Below are positions 46,884 to 56,420 of a stretch of 64,000 bases of DNA, piece by piece (the first letter of the stretch is position 1; every line of letters begins with the position of its first letter). A program made the translations under genes and the position numbers. The DNA comes from Helicostylum pulchrum (taxonomy: Eukaryota > Mucoromycota > Mucoromycetes > Mucorales > Mucoraceae), in assembly GCA_025677825.1 (NCBI GenBank), contig JAIXMO010000008.1:558001-622000 (forward strand), written 5' to 3'. A model generated the notes under the pieces. The model did no database searches. It saw nothing but the letters and a program-made list of their open reading frames with translations, and was not told where the DNA came from.

Positions 46884-48381
46884 TTAAAGTGAAACCGTTT
46901 TCTCTACGTCAATCGGTCTGTTGAATGGATTTGGTCTGCCTTGACCCTCCCAAGTAGAATTAGCAATGTCAAGCATATTTTTCGTAGCATTGACATCGCG
47001 TTGCCAAAGTAAATGACAGGTTTTTTCACATTCCAGGATACCACTGACTTTAACTCCATTTGAGAGCTTTGGAGGTTTCATTTTTTCTTCACCTTTACAC
47101 ATGTTACAAGTCTGTAATAAATACAAGTTATTTTTAAACAACTGTTAAAAAGAAATAAACTAAAATATACTTACTACAGAAGTTCTGAACTCGTTGATAT
47201 CGACAATTGCAGCAAGATTCTGTTTCTGTCGACAGATTATTTCTTTATATAGTATGTTAGTGGCCCCGGATAATCTTTTCTTCAACCTGACTGCATCTTT
47301 TTGCTTCATTCCGTCTCCAAAAACGACAAGTGGAACAAGTGTACTGTCTACAAATTTACCTGGTTTCCATTTACGACTGTATATGCTTAAGAACGTTAAC
47401 ATCGATTATTATATATATACTGCTGTATGCAAGCTTACTTTTTCTCTTCAAGCTTGGCATTGCCCTTTTCTTTTTGTCGTTCAGCAGGATTAGCTACTTT
47501 GGTATCAGCAGCGGCGGGTTCAGCGGCCTTGGTGTCAGAAGCGGGAGTAGCGGACTTGATATTAGCAGCACCTTCATATTTCTCCTCATCTTTCTTCTCT
47601 GTATCTTCTATCAACTTGGCTTCTTTCTTCTTTCTTCTTTCTTCTTTCTTCTTTCTTCTTTCTTCTTTCTTCTTTCTTCTTTCTTCTTTCTCTTTTTCCT
47701 TCTTTCCGCTCTATTTTTTCTAATGTTTTTTCTTTTGCTAGGATTGTATTTTTACCACCGTTCAAAATGGTGTTAGCCGCCTCAGCATTCGCTCGCTGAC
47801 GACCTTGATAGTCATAGAAGGAAAAAGGTGCAGATTCCTAACTGTAAAATTGCAACAGGCAGGACAGATGTTCTAGAAGATACTTTATATGTACTTTGTA
47901 AGTTTCAAGGTTCACAGTTTTAGCAGTGGGAATGTTAGTTTCAATATCTTTAATATTTCTTGCGATTTTCAACATAGGCTTGTCTTCGTCTGCTACCTGT
48001 GTAACAGCGACGCTCCAAATCACTACAGCGGCGAACTTGATGTTCTTTGGAGTTGTGGCCAATAGCTGCAGTATATATATTCTTACGACCCGGATCGATT
48101 GTACACGGCAAGAAATTCTCCTCGACCTCAGTCCTACTGAAATCTTCTAATGCCAAAATTGGAGTTTCTGAGTATTTATCTCGTCTCTTTCGAACGAACT
48201 GTAAAGAGATGCTATGCCCATCAGTTTGAGCAAAGCAAGCGAACAAATCTCTTCCATTACTATCAGCATTTTTCAAGTCATCAATACTGGTTATACATGA
48301 AACAATTAATGCTGCCGTGGGCAAATAGTTTTCTAGGAATATAAATGGGCTTTTTTTAAAATTTAGAAGGGTTTCCGCCAC
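46884..48381 (-). pseudogene. Broken Fanzor (eukaryotic TnpB-like) gene, copy 2
   Basis: Minus-strand TnpB-like nuclease remnant, 5'-truncated: no zinc-knuckle part is seen. In order: AQTDGHSISLQF, RuvC-I TIDPGRKNIYTAAIG and QVRRCSDLERRCYTGS (48381 to about 47953); after a frame change, IETNIPTAKTVN and LLEHLSCLLQFY (to 47841); an in-frame TAG; FYDYQGRQRANAE; a basic linker made of the (TTCTTTC)10 repeat; KSATPASDTKAAEP; an intron; RKWKPGKFVDSTLVPLVVFG and the RuvC-II glutamate in DINEFRTSV (about 47394-47172); an intron; CNMC, ECEKTC and RuvC-III LWQRDVNATKNM, then WEGQGRPNPFNRP. All three expected acidic residues (D, E, D) can be seen, but one frameshift near 47950, the stop at 47838 and a frame offset across the repeat prevent a single product. 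It aligns with copy 1 over the whole shared part. Confidence 0.78.
47621..47690. repeat. (TTCTTTC)10 heptanucleotide repeat
   Basis: Exactly ten uninterrupted 7-base units. On the minus strand it encodes a Lys/Arg/Glu-rich linker of Fanzor copy 2 in any frame. Because 7 is not a multiple of 3, each gain or loss of a unit changes the downstream reading frame. Confidence 0.9.
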
Positions 48382-49332
48382 GTACTACCAGAGATAGCAG
48401 TATCAACGCGTGACAATATCGATCGATGCAACGATACAACGATAGAGTATCGATCGCTGAAGATATTTCAACGCACGATATTGTTAAAGATTTTCAGCGA
48501 TATATGTTTGTGATATCGTTGTATTGCCTCAACGATCGGTTACACGGTCAATTTACACGGTCGATTAAAAAAGAATGGTGCATTTACCTTTTATTTGCTG
48601 TGGTTATTCCAGTTTTAAGCGAACTGCGTCCGTTTGCACCAGCATACTACAGGAAAACGCTTCGTGCGAACGATGTGCATACTATATAAAAAGGTATTTT
48701 TGCTTGTGTATGAATTCATTTTTAAAAGGAAGTGGAAGAAAAAAAAGTAACTACATCTAGGAGCTTTCCGATTCACCACAGCGGGAAGATCACTAAATAT
48801 TAGTACGCCAGAGCCACCAGTACGTGCCGTTATTGCAAAAAAAAAAAAGGATAAAAAAGTTATTAAAGAGTGGGGAAAAAATCAATAAAAAAGCTTTTTT
48901 ATCACAATTGTGATAGAATACTGCATAAAAAAAGATTATGATTTATTTTTTGTTGAGGCAAAAAAGAGAAAACAAACAAATGATTAAACTTCAAAAAACT
49001 ATGGAAGAAAAACGTTTCACTTACATAGTGTTCTTTATGAAAATACCATAGTTCCCTTTTTTTTAATAACGTTTATTGATATGTTTATCTTCTCTACCAT
49101 ACAAGTATCATCATTTCTTTTATTCTAGGGAAAAAAGCCAAGGTATTTTTTGTCTTTTTTTTTAGCATGAATAATCAAGTGAACCATGCTTTTGTAAACA
49201 GTAACTTGGCAACCCACCCTCTCTCTTAATCATATAAGCATTTTTACCCGACAAAATAAATATCTTAGTACGTGAAATCACAGGCGATTAATACTTCTCG
49301 TGTATACCAAAGCTACTTTTTATTTGATATTA
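48382..49332. other. Intergenic region with promoter-like repeat B
   Basis: Holds a segment rich in ACGATA/TATCGT inverted motifs (48395-48530), the dispersed repeat B (48542-48740) and A/T-rich DNA. No gene was supported. Confidence 0.5.
48542..48740 (+). repeat. Promoter-like dispersed repeat, copy B
   Basis: Counterpart of 21727-21880: GGTCAATTTACACGGTCGAT, CCGTTTGCAC, CATACTACAGG, then TATATAAAAAGG (about 48684) and an ATG at 48710, with spacing close to copy A. The frame from this ATG (MNSFLKGSGRKKSNYI) stops after 16 codons. It points away from Fanzor copy 2, head to head. Confidence 0.55.
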
Positions 49333-49584
49333 TTATTCGTCATCATGGAATGGCCCTCTTATTTTGGAACGACAGAAAATCTGATCATCACAAGCGTACC
49401 AGCCCGTTTTACAGCTTCCTTTGCCTGTATGAATATTATCATAACCACCGCATACTTCAAAATCGCGTTCCGAATATACGAGCCAAAAACATGAGCAGCA
49501 GAAGTATGAGCCTTTAACACTATAGCTTTGTAACATTACGAAAAGCAACAAAATAGAAGTAATGGACAATTTCAATCCTAACAT
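49333..49584 (-). CDS. Small secreted cysteine-rich protein
   Basis: An 83-codon frame with a good signal peptide at the start (MLGLKLSITSILLLFVMLQ, then SYSVKG). The mature part carries seven cysteines: CCSC near its start, then single cysteines in FEVCGGYDN, GSCKTGWYAC and QIFCRSK. A TATATAAA element lies about 90 bases upstream on the minus strand (49671-49680), which supports a real transcription unit. I do not recognise the family. The odd cysteine number and the isolated position in a gene-poor tract leave room for it being a fragment. Confidence 0.45.
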   Translation of the reverse strand: MLGLKLSITSILLLFVMLQSYSVKGSYFCCSCFWLVYSERDFEVCGGYDNIHTGKGSCKTGWYACDDQIFCRSKIRGPFHDDE

Positions 49585-49670
49585 TTTTAGCAATAGAATA
49601 TAAAGAGTGATAAATATAATATCTAAATATAAAAAAGGCAGAGAGTAAGAAACAAACAAAACTGTCAAGT

Positions 49671-49680
49671 TTATATACAG
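49671..49680 (-). promoter_or_regulatory. TATA box of the small secreted protein gene
   Basis: Minus-strand CTGTATATAAACTT, about 90 bases before the ATG at 49584. Putative, from sequence and position only. Confidence 0.4.
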
Positions 49681-51058
49681 CTGAAACTAGTGATATAGTA
49701 CTCACGATACCAATTTGCAGCTTTGATTTTTTTTTTTTTTTTTGAGGATTTTATAATTCAAATATACACAAAAACCGCCGGTTGGGAGCGTGAGCACTGT
49801 ACAATCGGATTTCTATCTAATTTAGTTAAGTAGATGCCTTCGGCTTCTGGGCTAGAAATGTTAAACAAAGGTACAAGAAGTTCGATTCCCGGCAGTAGCT
49901 ACCCGATTTAAATATGTTAAAAACAATTGTCTACCTTTCTAACTACTCCACGTGTCTCCATTGAATACATACGCAAGAGGGATATTAATGTTAGAAGCAT
50001 AGATCCTCTTTTTCGTAGGTATTTTAAACCTCGTAACGCATGTAATAATATGTCTGTTCCCAGTAAACTGGTATACATATTTTATTTCATAGTTTACTTC
50101 TACTTTTTATCGTGTCTTCTTTTTTTAAAAAAAATAATCCGCTATATATCAACTAGAGTATGGTTGATTGTTTTATAAAAGCGAGTAGGGTAATGATGGT
50201 AAACAATTACTTATTGGAAGCTATGCGGTTCTCATAGAATAACCTTAGAGGATTGCCAAATATATGGTATATTGGTAGCAGTATTTTTTTTTCTCACTGT
50301 TACAACAACGATTATATTTTCTAAGATATTAAATCTCTATGTATGCGTTCTATTTTAATGCTTAGTAAAAGTACATATACATACTGAATAGATAAGTATT
50401 ACACATATGTGTTTTGTATTTTTACAAAGCTACGGTGTTCAAGGATGTTACTGTTGTTGTGAATGTAGCCAGCTTATATGTGTAGTATCTCGCTGGAAAA
50501 CATTTAATGTATGCGGGCCGTGATAATTGTGGAATGGACTGGTACGCGTGTGATGAAGATGCTAGCTCTTTCCGACAAGTAAAAGGGCTGTACCAAGACC
50601 CTTCATAAAATGTATGACAAGTTTACTTGAAAGCAATTAACTAGATAATTATCTTTATCCGAAAGCAATAAATATTTTTTCGCTGCTACCATTGATTTTC
50701 TTTCTCGATTCTGCCGGTCCAGAAACGAACTAGATAAATGAAGATAGTTCGGGAGAGTACTCGGTAAATAGTAGAGCCAACAGAGAAGACTAAATGATTG
50801 GGAGGTGATATCGTTTTTCTTGCATAGACATTACGTGTTTTTTTTTTCTGTAACATATAAAAAGGCACTTTAATGCATTTTATAAAATAATTAACTGCTG
50901 TGTATGCTTCAAACAAATCGAAAAACACCAAAGTTTTAAGGGGGAATTCCACCAAAAGCAGTCAAGTACTCCGACCTGGATGAAAAAAAAATCCTCAAAA
51001 AAGAAAAAAAAATACCCTGTTCCAAAAAAGCATACTACTTTTTTATATATATAAAAAA
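49681..51058. other. Intergenic region, nothing supported
   Basis: Poly-T at 49727-49744, a tRNA-like fragment with a T-loop-like GTTCGATTCC (about 49876) that does not fold as a tRNA, and short unrecognised frames. The right end is the promoter region of the uL1m gene, with a TATATATA stretch at about 51044. Confidence 0.5.
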
Positions 51059-51895
51059 ATGTTTTCACGTACCAGTGCCCGTTGTTTCACGCAAGTTCGT
51101 ACGTACGCCACCAAAAAGAAGTCTTCAGTTCGTCACAATCCCGATGCAGTTGAACTTTCACAAGCAGTTCAAATTTTAAAAGCGTTTGAAGTGGGTAACC
51201 CCAGTCATCAAATTGAAGCCCATGTGCAATGTAAAATTGAAAAGTCTACACCTTTAATTCGTGGTTCTTTGGTTTTGCCCAAGAACATTAAGCAAGAGGC
51301 TACAATTTTAGTATTTGCTACTGGTAAAAAGGCCGACGAAGCTAGAGCTGCTGGTGCACATTTTGTTGGTGGTGAAGAGTTGATTGAGCAAGTTCAAGCT
51401 GGTGAATTAAAGTTTGACAAGTGTATTGCTACCCCTCAAATGTTCCCCAAGGTCACAAAGATTGCTCGTATTTTAGGTCCTAAGGGTTTAATGCCTACTG
51501 TCAAGAAGGGTAATTTATGATGGAATATATGTCACAAGGAATTCTTTTTTAATTAAATTATAGGTACTGTTACTGATGATATTACAAACACTGTCATTAC
51601 ATCAAAGGGATCATTCGATTTTAAGGGAGATAAGTTTGGTGTCTTACATACAGGTATTGGTAAGGTTAACTTTGAATCAAATGATATTGAGGCCAACCTC
51701 AAGGCAATCCTTGAAGAATTAAAGGTATTTGGAAAGACCAACAATTTGAAAGGTAAGAAAAAGAATTGCACAGGTGTTTTTTTTAAAAAAAAGGAAAAGA
51801 TATTAATGTTGTTATTATTAGCTTTCGTACAAAACGTTGTACTTTCATCAACTCGTGGACCAGGTATTGCTATTGCTGGTGGTTCAGCTCTTTAG
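51059..51895 (+). CDS. MRPL1: Mitochondrial large-subunit ribosomal protein uL1m
   Basis: L1-stalk protein of the mitochondrial ribosome. Three exons: 51059-51509, 51564-51752 and 51822-51895. The N-terminal MFSRTSARCFTQVRTYATKK is an Arg/Ser/Thr-rich mitochondrial targeting sequence without acidic residues. The L1 landmarks are VLPKNIKQEATILVFATG, AAGAHFVGGEELIEQVQ, CIATPQMFPKVTKIARILGPKGLMPT (the L1 signature region), KGSFDFKGDKFGVLHTGIGK and the C-terminal SSTRGPGIAI. The total of about 238 residues is normal. Confidence 0.92.
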
Positions 51896-52089
51896 ATTAC
51901 TACTGTACAAAAATAAAAATAAAATCATACACAACATAATTAAACAGAACGAAATCATGCTGAAGTTTAAACAGTTTTTTTTTTCTTTTTTTGTGACTCT
52001 TATAAATTTGCCAGGGTTACTTTTTTTTTCTTAAGGTTGCAAAGTGGGGGTTAGATTTTTTTTTTTTATAAATCTCTGTATAAACCAAA

Positions 52090-52968
52090 ATGTCACTTTT
52101 AAGAAATATTTGTAGACAAGGTACATTAGCTCGTGCTTTTAGTACCAGTTCAGTAAAAGCTAGTTCTTCTCATGGTTTATCAAGAATGAGGGAATACTAC
52201 GACCATACTTTATCTGAAGACTTGATGGTGTTAGGTTATGATCATACTCGTGTTGCTCCTGCTACTTCAAAGTATCCTGATCTTGAAGCACAAATTAAAA
52301 ACGCTTTAGAAACGACAACAACAGAACCTATTATTCAATCTACAACTATTAGTCCTGACGCTGTTCGTACTCGTAAGGGTGGTAAACCTGTCAAACCTCT
52401 TCAACCTCTCAAGAGCGCTAAAGTTATCCCTCGTCTCGATAAAATTACACTTCACGCCATGATTAAGGATTCTATCAACAGTAAGAGTAATTTATTATCT
52501 GCCTTTATGGCATTCCAAAGTATTACTGGTACTAGACCTGATGTTGTTTATGCAAGAAACTCTGTTGCTAATTGGAAATTACGGTAAGAACGAAACTTTT
52601 TTTTATTTTATATTTGTTATCGTGTTACTTATTACTCTTTGTATAATAGTGAGGGTATGCCTGTTGGTGTCAAGGTTACTCTTCGTGGAGAAGAAATGTA
52701 TCAATTTATGGATAAATTAGTTGAAATTGTTCTTCCTCGTCTTAAAGAATGGCCAGGTCTTTCAATGACAGCAGGTGATGGTAATGGTAACATTGCAATC
52801 GGTTTCCCACCTTCTGCTCTTGCTCTTTTCCCAGAAATTGAAGGGTCTTTTGACGTATATCCTAAAATGACTGGTTTCGATGTCATTTTTAATACTACTG
52901 CTTATACAAACACTGACGGTCGTTTGTTACTTTCTGCTTTCTCCGTGCCTTTCACTGTTAAAAAATAG
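52090..52968 (+). CDS. MRPL7: Mitochondrial large-subunit ribosomal protein uL5m
   Basis: Central-protuberance protein of the mitochondrial ribosome (yeast Mrpl7). Two exons: 52090-52583 and 52650-52968. The N-terminus MSLLRNICRQGTLARAFST is a mitochondrial presequence. The uL5 fold follows: [58 protein letters not shown], then MYQFMDKLVEIVLPRLKEWPG and GFDVIFNTTAYTNTDGRLLLSAF. It begins 194 bases after the uL1m stop, in the same direction. Confidence 0.9.
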
Positions 52969-53420
52969 ATTCTTGTATATTTAATAAAAAAAAAAAAAGT
53001 TTAGATAAAAAAAAAATACCCGGTTTTGGACGTTTTTTGCGGAATTACAACAAAAAGGCATTCAGTTGCATGTTTAACAAGGAGATCAAATTGATGATAG
53101 TTTATTACGAGATGATATACACTAAGAAAAAAAGGTATTTGTAAAGGGCATTAAATCATGTATCAACGCGTAAATGTTTGCTACCGAAACGATACGCGCT
53201 CTAGGTTTTTTTTTTCTCTCTCTGTCTCGCCGTGTCTATCTTTTTCTCAAAAAAAAAACCTGACTTTTAAGGGGAAGCAAAAAAAAACCGTACAACATGT
53301 GACAAAAAGAGAAATTAATGTTGTCATAATCGTTTAGTATCAAAAAAAGCCTTTTTTCTTTATTTTTCTTTTCTTCTTCTTTTTCCTCTTTTTTTTTTTC
53401 TTCTTCTAGCAACAAACATT
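52969..53420. other. Intergenic region upstream of LRO1
   Basis: A/T-rich with T/C-rich stretches (53340-53410) that look like the leader of the acyltransferase gene. No gene was seen. Confidence 0.55.
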
Positions 53421-56158
53421 ATGGTAAAGAAAAGAAACGGTTTCCCGTTTTCTAACGGTGAAGAACATGTGAAAACAGTAACAACAGATTCCAGTCGAAT
53501 CATAAAAGTACTTCGGTACAACTCAACGCCAGCCGAAATAGCTGCAGGCACAAAAGAACAGCCAGAGGACATATTAGCAGATAGTATGATTTTTCAACAA
53601 AAGGAAGCACCTCCAGTTTGGAAAAGAAAGAGATTTCATTTTATTATTGGGTTATCCGTTGGATTGTTAGCAGCGTACGGTGCATCGACTACGCCCACAG
53701 CTCAAACGCATTTAAACGAATTACAATCTTATTTGGCGTTACAGATTGCGGATATGATACCTGTTACAGATATTGTCGATGAAATATTTGGAAATTTGAC
53801 TAATTTCTTTACACCTGTTCCTTCCAGCGATCAATCTTTTATGCCTGCTATCAAGTACAAGTAAAGTATTGTAAAATGATTTATATATAATCATATAATT
53901 TAACAAAGTTCTTTTTTTTTTTTTTGTAAAAAAAAAAGGGAAGAGATGGATTTGAAACCTCATTTTCCTGTTGTCTTGATTCCCGGTATCATCTCTTCAG
54001 GTTTAGAAAGTTGGGGAACGTCTGAGAAGTCATTAAGGTTTTTTAGAAAGCGAATGTGGGGAACAACGAGTAAGTGTATTGTTAAGTTATATCTGCGTGT
54101 ATACTAATCCAAAAAAAAAATTAGCCATGTTTCGTTCTGTATTGTTAGATAAAGAAATTTGGACACAACATTTGAAACTTGATCCTGTTACTGGATTAGA
54201 TCCCGAAGGAATAAAAATAAGAGCTGCACAAGGTAAACGATATTTATAAGGTGATATCAACGTTATTAACATTATGATAAGGACTTGACGCTGCTGATTA
54301 TTTTGTAACTGGGTTAGTAATATTTGATGACACGTCCATTCCCAAATAACTAACATGTGAATCTTTTTTTTTGGTTTTACTAGTTATTGGATTTGGGCTA
54401 AAATCATTGAGAATTTAGCATTTATTGGTTACGATAATAATAATATGTACTTGGCTAGCTATGATTGGAGATTGTCTTTTGCTAACCTACAAAATCGAGA
54501 CCATTACTTTTCAAAACTACAATCTATCATTGAAACCTCTAAAAAGGCCGATGATATTCCTGCTGTCATTGTTACACATTCAATGGGTAAATACGGATTA
54601 TTATTATTTTGCTACACAAAAAAAAAAAGGTTTTTAACTCTTTATTATTATAGGATCCACCATGTTTCCTTATTTTTTAAGATGGGTACAAGATCCAAAT
54701 GGTGGTAATGGTGGTTCGGATTGGACTGAGAAACATATTGCTTCGTTTGTAAATATTGCAGGTCCAATGGTTGGCGTACCAAAGGCATTGACTGCCATGT
54801 TATCAGGTGAAACTAGAGATACAATGTCATTAGGTAGTTTTGGTGCTTATCTATTAGAAAAGTTTTTTTCAAGACGGGAAAGAGCGAATTTAATGCGTAC
54901 ATGGTAAAAACCTTGGTTTTTTTCTATATGTATTAAAAAAGTTTTTCTAATTTTTTATTATTAAAGGGGTGGTGCGTCTTCCATGTTACCAAAGGGTGGT
55001 GACACGATTTGGGGCGACTCTAATCATGCTCCGGATGATGAAAAGAACTCTGAAAACCATTCTTATGGAAACATAGTTTCGTTTACTAAAAAGAAGGAAA
55101 ATATAACATCAGAATCATCCAACCAAACCGAAAAAGTAGTAGATGATGAAGAAGTCAATAACCATAGCATTGAAAATGCGCTTGACTTATTGTACCAAAC
55201 ATCAAACATAGAATACACAGAAATGTTGGCAACGAATTTTTCGTTTGGTATCAGTGTCTCTAAAAAGGAATTAGAAAAGAACAATTTAGATCCTAGAAAA
55301 TGGTCTAATCCACTAGAGTCACAGTTACCAATCGCTCCCAGTATGAAAATTTATTGTTTATATGGAGTTGGATTATCGACAGAAAGAAGTTATTATTATA
55401 CTAGAGCTCAAGATGATGAAGGGAATCATGGTGTGAAATGTGACCATGATTGTGAATTGGACGTTTCTTTGTTGTTTAATGGGTCTGATATTAAACAAGA
55501 GGAATTTATGGATGCAGTCGTAAAAAAATCCTTAAATAATAATAATCAAGAAATACCACAACCACCTCCCATTGTAAGTGTACTAAAACCAAACAAAAAA
55601 AAATGGCCTTATTTTTAAAACTTTTTTTTAATAGTATATTGATGGTGCAATGCATGCACCTGAACGAGGTGTACAAACTGGTGTTCGGTTTACAGATGGG
55701 TAAGTAAAATAAATATAATGATAATAGTAATTAGAACGTTTTTTTTTAATATATAAATTATAATATAGTGATGGAACGGTACCTGTTTTATCTTTAGGTT
55801 ATATGTGTGCACCTTCTGGTGGTTGGACAAAGCATGCAGATCTATATAATCCAGGACACAGCCCTGTTGTTCTCAAGGAGTATGTTCATGAACAAAGTGA
55901 CAGTAAATTAGATGTCAGAGGTGGCTCAAAGGCTGGTGATCATGTGGATATACTTGGCAATTGGGAAATGACAGTAAGACTCTCTCTCTCACTCACTTTC
56001 TCCTTTTATATACTATGTTATTGACCCCCTTTTTTTATTATTATTATTAGTTGGACCTTTTACAGATTGTTTCTAACAAGGGAAATAATGTAACTGAAAG
56101 AATTATTTCAAATATTGAAAGTTATGTACAGAAAATTCATATTGAACCAAAGCCATAA
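53421..56158 (+). CDS. LRO1: Phospholipid:diacylglycerol acyltransferase (Lro1/PDAT)
   Basis: LCAT-family ER enzyme that moves an acyl chain from a phospholipid to diacylglycerol, making triacylglycerol. About nine to ten exons. A short cytosolic N-terminus is followed by one membrane segment (FHFIIGLSVGLLAAYGAS, residues about 72-90) and a lumenal catalytic domain: FPVVLIPGIISSGLESWG, WGTT, YWIWAKIIENL, ASYDWRLSF, and the nucleophile serine in VTHSMG/S, with an intron splitting the motif between Gly and Ser. NIAGPMVGVPKALTAMLSGE follows. The acid and histidine of the triad fit DGTVPVLSLGYMC and the GDHVDILGN segment. An Asn/Glu-rich acidic insert lies at about 55020-55190. The stop is at 56156-56158. 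Introns are 45-80 bases; one donor (near 54313) is GTTAGT. Confidence 0.92.
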
Positions 56159-56420
56159 AAAAAATCTATTTTTTTTTGTTGTAAAATGCATCTTTTAAAA
56201 CAAACGAAAAAATATACTTATATGTGCCCTCCCTTTTTTTCGTTGTATTAGGAGTTATTGTTGTGTGTAATAAGTTCTTTTTCGAATTTAAAGTTTTTTT
56301 TTGCACCCCTTTTTCTATATTTGGAAGGTGGACTGTTAAATTTTTTTATAAAAAAGAACTTGAAACTCTTTTTTTTTCAATCCCTTTTTTTTCCCTTTAT
56401 TTCTCACCAACAACACAAAA

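Noticed and set aside
47621..47690. Possible CRISPR-like array
   Set aside because: It is a pure 7-base microsatellite with no spacers; no CRISPR array is present in the window.
47427..47776. Phe/Ser-rich plus-strand frames over the heptanucleotide repeat
   Set aside because: These are translations of the TTCTTTC repeat; the family match lies on the minus strand.
49783..49905. tRNA-like segment with T-loop-like GTTCGATTCC
   Set aside because: The five bases on each side of the loop do not pair and no acceptor stem or D-arm could be built; at best a decayed tRNA-derived fragment.
53035..53070. ACAACAAAAAGGCATTCAGTTG, reminiscent of the Fanzor-associated block
   Set aside because: Only a short A-rich core matches and neither conserved end is present.
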